Shown here in pieces: positions 34,044 to 43,009 of a stretch of 64,000 bases of DNA; the first letter of the stretch is position 1; every line of letters begins with the position of its first letter. The notes under the pieces were generated by a model. It saw only the letters and a list, made by a program, of their open reading frames with translations. It did no database searches and was not told the DNA's origin. The translations under genes and the position numbers were made by a program. Origin of the DNA: an uncultured Acetatifactor sp. (GTDB lineage Bacteria; Bacillota; Clostridia; Lachnospirales; Lachnospiraceae); assembly GCA_947586055.1 (NCBI GenBank), contig CANPXL010000007.1, positions 1 to 64,000 of the forward strand. Reading direction: 5' to 3'.

Positions 34044-34721
34044 GATCTGCGCCATTCCGTTTCTCACGGCGGGAATTGCCAGAATGGCTATCGTGAGGGC
34101 AGCCTCCGCAAAAATGTAGGAGGCGTTGTAGGCCAGCGAGTAGGGAAGCGGAGCCCAGCCCTCCCAGGCGTAGGCGCCAAAGAAGATCCAGCCCGAGATG
34201 ACCGCGAACACGTAGCGGCCCAAAACACCGGTGATGTAGCCTTTGATCAGGCCGAACCGGGAATTGGCAAAAATCCCCGACAGGCCCAGCGCGCCGAAAG
34301 CGAGAAGATAATCTACCACGAGTTGCATCGGGTATAGTACATAGGGATCAATGATCAGTTGCAGGACGCCGTAAGCGACGCCGGTCAGCAGCCCTGCGCT
34401 CAGCCCGAAGAAGTATCCCGGCAGACAAATCACCAGCATGGAGAGAGGCGTGACGGAGCCCCCGTAGGGAAATTCAAATAGTTTTAGGTTGGAAAGTATC
34501 GTTCCCAGCGCGATGGACATTGCGCAGAACGTGAGCTGCCTGACCGTCAGCAGTCCCTTTTTGCCCTCCCTGGGCGCAGCCTGCCGGGAAGCGTACTTTC
34601 TGGCAAAGAATACAGCCATTGCCAGCAGGGCGATGAGAACCGCCGCCAGCAGCACGTTTCCCAGAGTGGTGGGAACATAGGTGGTCTCGTCCCAGTCATT
34701 GATAACAACTTGATACAACAT
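34023..34721 (-). CDS. thiT: ThiT, thiamine-binding S component of an ECF transporter
   Basis: A 232-residue membrane protein with six or seven hydrophobic segments. Family features are AMSIALGTILS, FPYGGSVTPLSML, and the thiamine-binding region YFFGLSAGLLTGVAYG with a Trp/Tyr-rich C-terminal part (YAWEGWAPLPYSLAYN). It imports thiamine together with the shared ECF energizing module, whose genes are not in the window. A TPP riboswitch in its leader confirms the role. An N-terminal extra segment of about 50 residues precedes the usual core. The RBS GGAGG lies eight bases before the start codon and is part of a hairpin. Confidence 0.95.
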   Translation of the reverse strand: MLYQVVINDWDETTYVPTTLGNVLLAAVLIALLAMAVFFARKYASRQAAPREGKKGLLTVRQLTFCAMSIALGTILSNLKLFEFPYGGSVTPLSMLVICLPGYFFGLSAGLLTGVAYGVLQLIIDPYVLYPMQLVVDYLLAFGALGLSGIFANSRFGLIKGYITGVLGRYVFAVISGWIFFGAYAWEGWAPLPYSLAYNASYIFAEAALTIAILAIPAVRNGMAQIKKLAVQ

Positions 34722-34729
34722 AAAAAAAG

Positions 34730-34748
34730 CCTCCTTTTCTTTAGGAGG
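34730..34748 (-). promoter_or_regulatory. Hairpin hiding the thiT ribosome binding site
   Basis: On the minus strand CCTCC pairs with GGAGG across a 9-base loop, and GGAGG is the thiT SD. CTTTTTTT follows, so the element may also act as a terminator. It gives a second point of control after the riboswitch. Confidence 0.6.
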
Positions 34749-34763
34749 ACAACATCGGAATCC

Positions 34764-34785
34764 AAAAAACCATCAGACGGGTTTT
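34764..34785 (-). terminator. Riboswitch-linked intrinsic terminator
   Basis: On the minus strand AAAACC, an 8-base loop, GGTTTT and a T-tract, placed between the TPP aptamer and the thiT RBS. Confidence 0.5.
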
Positions 34786-34793
34786 CTGTCATT

Positions 34794-34890
34794 CTGCTTC
34801 CTTACGCCGGTATTATCCGGTTCAAGTAGTGAGGGTTAGAAATGCGTTTTCTTTGCATCTCAATCTCAGCGATGTGCTCCCCTAGCGGTT
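34794..34890 (-). promoter_or_regulatory. TPP riboswitch (thi box)
   Basis: On the minus strand the aptamer carries the conserved parts in order: AGGGGAGC, CTGAGAT, ACCCTCAC, ACTTGAACCGGATAATACC, GGCGTAAGGAAG. It senses thiamine pyrophosphate and turns thiT off when it is plentiful. Confidence 0.97.
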
Positions 34891-34905
34891 ATTTTGTTTA
34901 CGGAT

Positions 34906-34934
34906 ACTATAAGACATTTCATTAGGCTTGTCAA
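34906..34934 (-). promoter_or_regulatory. Promoter of the thiT transcript
   Basis: On the minus strand TTGACA (34934-34929), 17-base spacer, TATAGT (34911-34906), about 15 bases before the riboswitch starts. Confidence 0.8.
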
Positions 34935-35056
34935 GCGCGTTTTTTGGCCGCTTCTTCTTCCCAAACGCGGGAATTTCTGGTATGCTGGAACAGGAAGAAC
35001 GTCATCGGCGCGCGGGGGACACGGATGCGGCCGATGGAGAAAAGGGAGCGGCAGCT

Positions 35057-37786
35057 ATGCGGGGAAAGCAGCTTGTTATCGGAATCCTGGCCCATGTGGA
35101 CGCGGGAAAGACCACCCTTTCCGAAGCGATGCTCTATACGGCGGGGGCGCTTCGGAAACCGGGGAGAGTAGATCACGGCGACGCCTTTCTGGATCATTTT
35201 GCCCTGGAGAGAGCGCGGGGGATCACCATCTTTTCCAAGCAGGCCGGGCTGTCCTGGGAGGGACTGGAAATGACGCTGCTGGACACGCCGGGTCATGTGG
35301 ACTTTTGCGCGGAGATGGAGCGGACGCTTCAGGTGCTGGATTACGCCATACTTGTGGTCAGCGCTTCCGACGGGGTACAGGGGCATACCGCCACGCTCTG
35401 GCGGCTGCTGGCCCGGTACAAAATTCCGGTATTCCTTTTTGTGAACAAGATGGACCGGCCGGATACGGACCGGGAGAGACTGCTGGATCAGCTCAGGAAA
35501 AAGCTGGATCAAAACTGCATGGATTTCGGACAGGGAAGAGAGCGGGAGACGGAATTTCTGGAAGGGCTGTCCCTGTGCGATGAGAAACTGCTGGAGGAAT
35601 ATCTGGAAACGGCTTCCCTGTCGGAGACCTCCGTGACGGAAGCCGTCCGCCGAAGAAAGATCTTTCCCTGCTATTTCGGGTCCGCGCTGCACCTTGAGGG
35701 CGTGGAGGAACTGCTCGGAGGACTGCGCAGGTACACGGCGCTGCCGGAATATCCGGAGGCGTTCGGCGCGCGGGTGTACAAGATCTCGCGGGATGCGGCG
35801 GGAACCCGGCTGACACACTTAAAGGTTACGGGCGGCGCTCTGCGGGTGAAGATGCCTTTGGGCGGAAGGAGCGGGCAGGAGGATGCGGAACAGGGAAAAG
35901 CGGAAAAAGCGGATCAGATCCGTGTGTATGACGGCGCGCAGTTTTTGACGGCGGAACGGGTGGAAGCAGGCGCAATCTGCGCCGTTACGGGACTGGAAAA
36001 GACGTTTGCGGGGCAGGGGCTGGGAGCGGAAGAGGACAGCGAACTTCCCGTTCTTATGCCGGTTCTGACGTATCGGCTGATCCTTCCCGAGGGCAGCGAC
36101 ATTCTGAAGGCGCTGGGACAGCTGCGCCAGCTGGAAGAGGAGGAGCCGCAGCTTCATCTGGTCTGGAAGGAGGCTGTGGGAGAGATCCATGTGCAGGTGA
36201 TGGGCGAGGTGCAGATCGAAATTCTGAAAAGCCTGATCCGGGAGCGGTTTGGGCTGGAGGCGGAGTTTGGAAGCGGCAGTATCGTCTACCGGGAGACCAT
36301 CGCCGCGCCGGTGGTGGGGATCGGACACTTTGAACCGCTGCGCCATTACGCCGAGGTGCATCTGCTGCTGGAGCCGGGGGAACCGGGCAGCGGCCTTCAG
36401 TTTGCCTCCGCCTGCAGCGAAGATGTGCTGGACCGGAACTGGCAGAGACTGATCCTCTCTCATCTGGAGGAAAAGACGCATCTTGGCGTGCTCACGGGTT
36501 CTGCCGTCACAGATATGAAGATCACATTGCTGACGGGGCGGGCGCACATAAAGCATACCGAGGGCGGGGATTTCCGTCAGGCCGTCTGCCGCGCCCTGCG
36601 CCAGGGACTGATGCAGGCGGAAAACATACTGCTGGAGCCGGTGTACGCTTTTACTCTGGAACTGCCTGCGGAGCAGCTGGGCAGAGCGATGACGGATATC
36701 CGGAGAAGGCACGGCAGCTTCGGCGCGCCCGTGACGGAAGGGGACAGAAGCATTCTGACAGGCAGCGCTCCGGCCGCGGAGTTGGGGTCTTATCAGAAGG
36801 AGGTCAGCGCCTATACCGGGGGGCGGGGAAGACTGACCTGCGCGTTAAAGGGATATGAGCCCTGTCACAACGCGGAGGAAGTGATCGCAGCCATTGGCTA
36901 CGACCCGCTGCAGGATACGGAGAATCCCTCTTCTTCCGTGTTTTGCGCCCACGGGGCGGGATATCTGGTGGAGTGGGATGACGTGGCGCGGTACGCCCAT
37001 GTGGAAAACGAATGGAAGCGCAGGGAAAGCGGGAATCCTGAGGAAACGGAAGGCTTCCGGATCCAGCCCAGGCCCCGGGAGGGACGCACGGATTATATCA
37101 CGCAGGAGGAGATCGAACAGATCTTTCAGAGCACCTACAAAAAGAGCGCGAAGGATTATGAACCGTACCGTTACAGCGGCCGGAATGCGGGCGCGGAGAC
37201 GGTTGCGGCCTCCGGCGGACAGGAGGGCGCGGCCGCGGACAAAAGGAGCCGGGCCGGCGCGGGACGGGGGCGGAAACCTTCGGACGCGGGTGAGGAAAGG
37301 GAATATCTTCTGGTGGACGGCTACAACATTATTTTTGCGTGGGAGGATCTGCGCGGCCTTGCGGCGGTCAATATCGACAGCGCCAGAGACAGGCTGATGG
37401 ACATCTGCTGCGACTATCAGGGGGACGCGGGCTGTGTGCTGATTCTGGTTTTCGACGCCTACAGGGTAAAGGGAAATCCCGGCTCTGTCCGGCAGTACCA
37501 TAACATATATGTGGTCTATACAAAGGAGGCCGAGACGGCGGATCAATACATCGAAAAGACGGTACACAGGATCGCGAAGAGCAGCCGTGTAACCGTCGCC
37601 ACCTCAGACGCTCTGGAACAGATGATCATTTGGGGGGCCGGCGCCGTGAGACTGTCCGCGGCGGGATTCCGGGAGACGGTGGAGTCGGCCCGGGCAAGCC
37701 GAAGAGAGAAATATTCCGCTCAGAGCCGGGTGTTCACGTCGCCGTCCGTGCCCGATTTCACGGACGCCCCGCCCAAAACCACATAG
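35057..37786 (+). CDS. TetM-like translational GTPase fused to YacP/Rae1-like NYN endonuclease domain
   Basis: A 909-residue protein. Residues 1-690 have the EF-G/TetM layout: G1 AHVDAGKTT, G2-region GDAFLDHFALERARGIT, G3 DTPGHVDF, G4 NKMD, then domains II-V (RETIAAPVVGIGHFEPLRHY is the domain IV/V entry). A basic, Arg/Gly-rich linker spans 690-748. Residues 749-900 are a NYN/YacP domain: LLVDGYNIIFAW, LILVFDAYRVKG, ETADQYIEKTV, VATSDALEQM. In Bacillus the free YacP homologue Rae1 cuts mRNA in the ribosomal A site. TetM-type proteins bind near that site. The fusion therefore suggests ribosome-targeted cleavage or rescue (inference). The start follows GGGAG; an upstream in-frame start at 34982 is less likely. 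It is not evidence of tetracycline resistance. Confidence 0.87.
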   Translation: MRGKQLVIGILAHVDAGKTTLSEAMLYTAGALRKPGRVDHGDAFLDHFALERARGITIFSKQAGLSWEGLEMTLLDTPGHVDFCAEMERTLQVLDYAILVVSASDGVQGHTATLWRLLARYKIPVFLFVNKMDRPDTDRERLLDQLRKKLDQNCMDFGQGRERETEFLEGLSLCDEKLLEEYLETASLSETSVTEAVRRRKIFPCYFGSALHLEGVEELLGGLRRYTALPEYPEAFGARVYKISRDAAGTRLTHLKVTGGALRVKMPLGGRSGQEDAEQGKAEKADQIRVYDGAQFLTAERVEAGAICAVTGLEKTFAGQGLGAEEDSELPVLMPVLTYRLILPEGSDILKALGQLRQLEEEEPQLHLVWKEAVGEIHVQVMGEVQIEILKSLIRERFGLEAEFGSGSIVYRETIAAPVVGIGHFEPLRHYAEVHLLLEPGEPGSGLQFASACSEDVLDRNWQRLILSHLEEKTHLGVLTGSAVTDMKITLLTGRAHIKHTEGGDFRQAVCRALRQGLMQAENILLEPVYAFTLELPAEQLGRAMTDIRRRHGSFGAPVTEGDRSILTGSAPAAELGSYQKEVSAYTGGRGRLTCALKGYEPCHNAEEVIAAIGYDPLQDTENPSSSVFCAHGAGYLVEWDDVARYAHVENEWKRRESGNPEETEGFRIQPRPREGRTDYITQEEIEQIFQSTYKKSAKDYEPYRYSGRNAGAETVAASGGQEGAAADKRSRAGAGRGRKPSDAGEEREYLLVDGYNIIFAWEDLRGLAAVNIDSARDRLMDICCDYQGDAGCVLILVFDAYRVKGNPGSVRQYHNIYVVYTKEAETADQYIEKTVHRIAKSSRVTVATSDALEQMIIWGAGAVRLSAAGFRETVESARASRREKYSAQSRVFTSPSVPDFTDAPPKTT

Positions 37787-37884
37787 AGACTGGAAAAAAA
37801 GAGAAAAAGGTGGTAAAGTAAGGATACACAGGCAGGACGGACGACGGAGAACAAAAAACGGTTTCCGACAGACGGGAGGTATAA

Positions 37885-40800
37885 ATGAACGCACATCTGA
37901 TCCCTTTTTACGACAACTGGTTTTTTCTTAAGACGGACCTGAACGGCACGCTGGCGGATATTCGGGACCGCAGAGAGGAATTTGAGCCGGTGGAGCTGCC
38001 TCATGACTGGCTGATCTATCAGGCGAAGGATCTGTATCAGGACGGCTGCGGCTGGTATCGGAAGGAATTTACGCTGGAGAACGCGCCCGAAGAGGGGGAG
38101 AGGCTGATCCTCCGGTTCGAGGGCGTATATATGAATTCCACACTGTATGTGAACGGGAATAAGATCGGCGACTGGAAATACGGGTATTCCACCTTTGACA
38201 TGGATATTACGGGCGCTGTGACACAGGGGAAAAACGAAGTCGTTGTGCAGGTCCGGCATCAGGCGCCCAACAGCAGATGGTATTCCGGAGCGGGCATATA
38301 CAGAAAGGTATGGTTGAAACGGTGCGGCCGGGCGTACCTGGCGCTGGACGGCACTTATGTGGTGACCCGGCCCGCCGAGGGCGGATTTTTGCTGGAAGCG
38401 GAGACGGAGCTTGAGGGATGCGGCCTCGAGCGGACGGTATGCCGTTATACGCTCTGGAAGGATGGGAAGCAGACGGCGGACTTCGGGTGCGGACAGGGAC
38501 TTTGGCCCCCGGAGGACAGAACCCGGGGAGAGTACGGCACACAGGAGCCTGCGCCCCGGCGCACGGGCATAAAGGCCTTTGTGGACGCGCCGAAACGCTG
38601 GGATATCGAAGATCCCCAGTGCTATCGGCTGAAGGTACAGCTTCTGGACGCGGACGGCAGGGAGCTTGACGTGCAGGAGATCACGGTGGGGTTCAGGGAG
38701 GTTGAGTTTGACCGGGAAAAGGGATTTTTCCTGAACGGCCGCCATGTAAAGATCCACGGCGTATGCGAGCATCATGACCTCGGCTGCCTGGGCGCCGCCT
38801 TTCATGCGCCGGCCTTTGAGAGGAAGCTGCGGATTTTGAAGGAAATGGGCTGCAACGCCATTCGCACCAGTCATAACATGCCGGCCCCGGAGCTGATGGA
38901 CCTGGCGGATCAAATGGGTTTTCTGATCGTGGACGAGGCCTTCGACATGTGGGAACGCCCGAAGACGGAGTATGACTACGGACGGTTCTTCCGGGAGTGG
39001 TGTCCAGGGGATGTGCGAAGCTGGGTGCGCAGAGACCGGAACCATCCCTGTCTGCTTATGTGGTCCATCGGAAACGAGATTTACGACACGCATGCGGACG
39101 ATCACGGACAGGAGATCACGAGACGGCTTCAGAGCATGGTGCAGCTGCATGATCCCAGGGGCAACGGCCTGATCACCATCGGCTCCAACTACATGGCGTG
39201 GGAAGGGGCCCGGAAGTGCGCGGATATTTTGAAGGCGGCCGGTTATAACTATGGGGAACAGCTGTATCGGGCCCAGCATGCGGATCACCCGGACTGGATC
39301 ATGTACGGCAGCGAGACGGCGTCTCTGGTGCACAGCCGGGGAATCTACCGTTTTCCCTTGAGCCAGTCAGTTCTTTCGGATGACGACGAGCAGTGTTCCT
39401 GTCTGGGAAACTGTAGTACGAGCTGGGGGGCAAAGAGCTGGGAATACTGTATTCTGGACGACAGGGACTGCGATTTTATCCTGGGGCAGTTTCTGTGGAC
39501 CGGTTTTGATTATATCGGAGAGCCTACGCCCTACCATACCAAGAACAGCTATTTCGGAATGATCGATACGGCAGGTTTTCCCAAGGATCCCTATTATTTC
39601 TTCCAGTCCCAGTGGACGGATGTAAAAAAGGCGCCCATGGTGCACCTGTTCCCTTACTGGGACTTTAATCCGGGACAGAAGATCGACATGCGCGCCTGCA
39701 CCAACGCGCCGGAGGTGGAGCTGTTTTTCAACGGCGTCTCCCAGGGCAGGAGACAGATCGACCACGCCCACGGGAAAAAGCTGGTGGCGGACTGGCAGCT
39801 GGAATACATGCCCGGCACCGTCACGGCGGTGGCTTATGATGAGACCGGCCGCGAGGTGGCGAGAGACACCAGGACTTCCTTCGGGGACAGCCGACGCATT
39901 GTTTTGACGGCAGACAGGGCCGGGCTGGCGGCCGACGGAAACGATATGTGCTTTGTGACGGTGGAGACGGTTGACGACAGGGGAAACAGGGTGGAGAACG
40001 CTTCCGATTATGTGGAAGTGACGCTGGAGGGACCCGGCCGTATCCTCGGCATGGACAACGGAGACAGCACGGACTACGACGAGTATAAGACCACCTGCAG
40101 AAAGCTGTTTTCCGGTAAGCTTCTTGTGGTGGCGGGCGCTGCGGGCGAACCCGGGGAGATCACGCTTCATGTCCGGGGCAGGGGCCTTGAGCCAGCGAAG
40201 CTTACCCTGCCTGTCCGGGAGGCGGGCGGCGCCTTCCAGACATATCTGGAGGACTGCCGGACATTTCCCGCGGCCAGGGCGGGGCTGCCGGAGCGCATCC
40301 CTGTGAGAAAGGCGGAGCTGCGGGCGCCGTACGGCCGCAGGATCACCAAAGAAGCGCGGGAGCTGACGGTGGAAGCGCAGCTGCATCCGGCGGATACGAC
40401 GGACCGGGAGCTGGTGTGGCGCGCGGTCAATGCCGCCGGCATCCCCATCAGCTATGTCAAGGTGGAGCCTGCAGAGAGCGGGGATGGAAGGCAGCTTGCC
40501 CGCGTGACGGCGCTGGGCGACGGGGATTTTGTGGTCCGCTGTATGGTGAAGCATGACGGCCGGACGGTGCTGATCTCCCAGCTTGAGTGCAGCGCGGAGG
40601 GGATCGGACAGGCGTTCCTTAACCCCTATGAGTTTGTCGCCGGAGGGTTGTATACAAGAGCTTACGGACAGCTTGGCAACGGCAACGAAAAGGGCGTTGC
40701 CACCGAACGGGGCGCCGTCAGCGGTCCCGTGTACGACAATGTGGATTTCGGGGAGTTCGGCTCCGACGAGCTGACGATTCCGATTTTTGCCCTGTCCGGA

Positions 40801-41403
40801 GAACCTTACGATATCGACATCTGGCAGGGAATGCCTTATGAGGAGGGAAGCAGGATCCTTTCTTCGGTGGTTTATCAGAAGCCCTCGATCTGGAACACCT
40901 ATCAGGAAGAGACCTTCAGGCTGCCGGAGCGGATCAGCGGCCTGACCACCATCGCCTTTACGCTGAGGGACAAGATACACATTAAGGGCTTTTGCTTTAA
41001 AAAGGCGGAGAAAGCTTACGAACAGCTCTGGGCGAAGGATGCGTCGTCCGTTTACGGCGACAGCTTCCGGTGGGACGGAAAGGCTGTCCGGGGGATCGGA
41101 AACAATGTGTCCGTCGTCTATGAAAATATGGATTTCGGTGAAGGCGGCGCGCAGTCCATTACCGTCTGCGGCGGGACGGCGCTTCCCCGCAATACGATCC
41201 ATCTTCATTTTACAGACGTCTCCGGCGTGACCGTAAACCGCATTCTGGAGTTTGAGGGAACGGACGGCGCCTGCAGGGAACAGACGTTTTCTCTGGAGCC
41301 CCTTAAGGGCAGGGGAAAGGTGGAACTGATCTTCCTGCCGGGCAGCAGTTTTGATCTGGAGTATCTGCAGTTTCGGAGACAGGAAAGGACCGGAGAGGAC
41401 TGA
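37885..41403 (+). CDS. GH2-family beta-galactosidase-like enzyme, multi-domain
   Basis: A 1172-residue enzyme without signal peptide. Residues 1-270 hold the sugar-binding and Ig-like domains (PHDWLIYQAKDLYQDGCGWY, NSRWYSGAGIYR). The barrel has FLNGRHVKIHGVCEHHD, acid/base Glu398 in WSIGNEIYD and nucleophile Glu477 in MYGSETAS. A DUF4982-like domain follows near 580-640, then Ig-like modules and two related C-terminal beta-sandwiches (VYDNVDFGEFGSDELT and VYENMDFGEGGAQSIT are clear repeats of one another) that look like carbohydrate-binding modules. It would cut beta-linked sugars, probably galactose, from imported oligosaccharides; the bond is not certain. It has GGGAGG as RBS. Confidence 0.88.
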   Translation: MNAHLIPFYDNWFFLKTDLNGTLADIRDRREEFEPVELPHDWLIYQAKDLYQDGCGWYRKEFTLENAPEEGERLILRFEGVYMNSTLYVNGNKIGDWKYGYSTFDMDITGAVTQGKNEVVVQVRHQAPNSRWYSGAGIYRKVWLKRCGRAYLALDGTYVVTRPAEGGFLLEAETELEGCGLERTVCRYTLWKDGKQTADFGCGQGLWPPEDRTRGEYGTQEPAPRRTGIKAFVDAPKRWDIEDPQCYRLKVQLLDADGRELDVQEITVGFREVEFDREKGFFLNGRHVKIHGVCEHHDLGCLGAAFHAPAFERKLRILKEMGCNAIRTSHNMPAPELMDLADQMGFLIVDEAFDMWERPKTEYDYGRFFREWCPGDVRSWVRRDRNHPCLLMWSIGNEIYDTHADDHGQEITRRLQSMVQLHDPRGNGLITIGSNYMAWEGARKCADILKAAGYNYGEQLYRAQHADHPDWIMYGSETASLVHSRGIYRFPLSQSVLSDDDEQCSCLGNCSTSWGAKSWEYCILDDRDCDFILGQFLWTGFDYIGEPTPYHTKNSYFGMIDTAGFPKDPYYFFQSQWTDVKKAPMVHLFPYWDFNPGQKIDMRACTNAPEVELFFNGVSQGRRQIDHAHGKKLVADWQLEYMPGTVTAVAYDETGREVARDTRTSFGDSRRIVLTADRAGLAADGNDMCFVTVETVDDRGNRVENASDYVEVTLEGPGRILGMDNGDSTDYDEYKTTCRKLFSGKLLVVAGAAGEPGEITLHVRGRGLEPAKLTLPVREAGGAFQTYLEDCRTFPAARAGLPERIPVRKAELRAPYGRRITKEARELTVEAQLHPADTTDRELVWRAVNAAGIPISYVKVEPAESGDGRQLARVTALGDGDFVVRCMVKHDGRTVLISQLECSAEGIGQAFLNPYEFVAGGLYTRAYGQLGNGNEKGVATERGAVSGPVYDNVDFGEFGSDELTIPIFALSGEPYDIDIWQGMPYEEGSRILSSVVYQKPSIWNTYQEETFRLPERISGLTTIAFTLRDKIHIKGFCFKKAEKAYEQLWAKDASSVYGDSFRWDGKAVRGIGNNVSVVYENMDFGEGGAQSITVCGGTALPRNTIHLHFTDVSGVTVNRILEFEGTDGACREQTFSLEPLKGRGKVELIFLPGSSFDLEYLQFRRQERTGED

Positions 41404-41481
41404 GACGGCGGAGGCCCGGGCGTCAGGCGGAAGCGTGCGGGCACCGTGACGACGGATAGAATTTGACAGGAGAAGGAAGGT

Positions 41482-42447
41482 ATGTTATATCGGTTTATTG
41501 GAGAGGAGCAGAGTCCTCTGGCTGCATTTCTGGGAATTCTCTTCGCTTTTGCGCTGACCGTGGCGGCCACGTCGAAGCTGCAGAGGTTTCTTCCGAAAGA
41601 CGCGGGACGGGAGTACGCCCATGACGGGAAGCTGTCGGCGGGAAAACCCCGGGGAGCGGGGGTCATCTTTGTGCCGGTCTTTGCGGCGGCGGCGCTCTTG
41701 TTTTCTCCGATCAGGGCGGAAAACCTGATCTATCTGATCCTGATGGTTCTGTGTATGCTGACGGGATTTCTGGACGACGCGTCGAAGGTGCCCTGGGGGG
41801 AATACAAGAAAGGATTTCTGGATCTGTGCGTGGCCGTGCTTGTCGTCGAGACGTTTCTGAAATACAATTCCAGCGAGGTACGGCTTGCCCTGTTTGACGT
41901 GCAGGTTACCCTGCCGCCTGTGCTTTTTGCGGCGCTGGCCGTGATTCTGGTCTGGGGATCCGTGAACGTGACGAACTGTGCGGACGGCGTGGACGGGCTT
42001 TCCGGCACGCTGACCATCATCTCGATCATGACCATTTATATGGTGGACAGGCTGCTTGGGGTTGGCGGCGGGTTCTCTTATCTGATCCTGCTGTTTGCGG
42101 TGTGCATCCTTGGATATCTCTGGTACAATGCGGCGCCCAGCAGGCTGATGATGGGGGACGCCGGTTCCCGCACCATGGGACTTTTTATCAGTATCGCCGT
42201 CCTGAAGACGGGGTGCCCGCTGCTCTATCTTCCCGTTGCGCTGGTTCTGATCCTGGACGGAGGACTGGGTCTGGTGAAGGTGTTCCTGCTCCGGTTTCTG
42301 AAGATCCGGATTTTGAAAAACGTAAGGACGCCGCTCCACGATCACGTGCGGAAGGTTTGGAACTGGTCCAATACCCAGACGGTGTTTCGGTTCGCCATCA
42401 TACAGATCATTCTGTCGGTGGCGGTGGTATACGGAATCAGTCTGTGA
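41482..42447 (+). CDS. MraY-like phospho-sugar transferase
   Basis: A 321-residue polytopic membrane protein of the MraY/WecA (PNPT) superfamily, which joins a UDP-sugar phosphate to undecaprenyl phosphate. About ten membrane segments are visible. Motifs: GFLDDASK, NCADGVDGLSG, LMMGDAGSRTMG, and the loop PLHDHVRKVW in the place of MraY's PLHHHFE. MraY normally lies in the dcw cell-division cluster; no mur gene is near, so this may be a second copy or a transferase for another wall polymer. The DGVDGLSG and GDAGS motifs favour MraY over WecA. It lies just before greA. The RBS is AGGAGAAGGAAGG. Confidence 0.85.
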   Translation: MLYRFIGEEQSPLAAFLGILFAFALTVAATSKLQRFLPKDAGREYAHDGKLSAGKPRGAGVIFVPVFAAAALLFSPIRAENLIYLILMVLCMLTGFLDDASKVPWGEYKKGFLDLCVAVLVVETFLKYNSSEVRLALFDVQVTLPPVLFAALAVILVWGSVNVTNCADGVDGLSGTLTIISIMTIYMVDRLLGVGGGFSYLILLFAVCILGYLWYNAAPSRLMMGDAGSRTMGLFISIAVLKTGCPLLYLPVALVLILDGGLGLVKVFLLRFLKIRILKNVRTPLHDHVRKVWNWSNTQTVFRFAIIQIILSVAVVYGISL

Positions 42448-42503
42448 CGCGGGAACGGCCGGGATGTACGGCGCGGAGAAGGAAATCAAACAGGAGGTCT
42501 GTC

Positions 42504-43007
42504 ATGTACGATGAATTGACGTCGGGAGATATCAAAAAAATGGAGGAAGAGATCGAGCACAGGAAGCTGGTGGTGCGGCCCAGTCTGCTGCAGGATGTAA
42601 AGGACGCCAGAGCCCACGGAGATCTCAGCGAAAACTTTGAATATCATGCGGCAAAGAAGGCGAAAAACCAGAATGAGAGCCGTATTCGTTATCTGGAGCG
42701 CATGGTGAAGACGGCCAGGGTGATAACGGACAGATCCGCCGAGGACGAGGTGGGGATCAATAACACGGTGACGGTGCAGTTTACGGACGACGGTTCCGTG
42801 GAAACCTACAGGATCGTGACCACCGTGAGAGGAAATTCCCTGGAGAACCTGATCAGCAATGAAAGCCCGCTGGGAAAGGCACTGCTGGGGAAGAAGGAGG
42901 GACAGACGGTTCATGTGACCGTGAACGAGTCCACCGGCTACGACGTAAAGATCCTGAAGCTGGAGAAGACGGCGGATGAAGACAGCGACAGGATAAGGAG
43001 TTTTTAG
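42504..43007 (+). CDS. greA: GreA-type transcription elongation factor
   Basis: A 167-residue factor that rescues backtracked RNA polymerase by stimulating RNA cleavage. The N-terminal coiled coil carries the conserved acidic tip DARAHGDLSENFEYHAA, and the C-terminal FKBP-like domain ends with NESTGYDVKILKLEK and has SPLGKALLGKKEGQ. The start MYDELTSGD follows AGGAGG; the ORF-track start (42102) lies inside the MraY-like gene. Only two bases separate it from the HAD-CPBP gene. The C-terminal domain differs somewhat from housekeeping GreA, so this may be a paralogue. Confidence 0.87.
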   Translation: MYDELTSGDIKKMEEEIEHRKLVVRPSLLQDVKDARAHGDLSENFEYHAAKKAKNQNESRIRYLERMVKTARVITDRSAEDEVGINNTVTVQFTDDGSVETYRIVTTVRGNSLENLISNESPLGKALLGKKEGQTVHVTVNESTGYDVKILKLEKTADEDSDRIRSF

Positions 43008-43009
43008 GG

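Noticed and set aside
35057-37786. Acquired tetracycline resistance gene
   Set aside because: The GTPase half is TetM-like only in layout, carries an extra nuclease domain, and lies in ordinary core-like sequence without mobile flanks. Resistance cannot be claimed.
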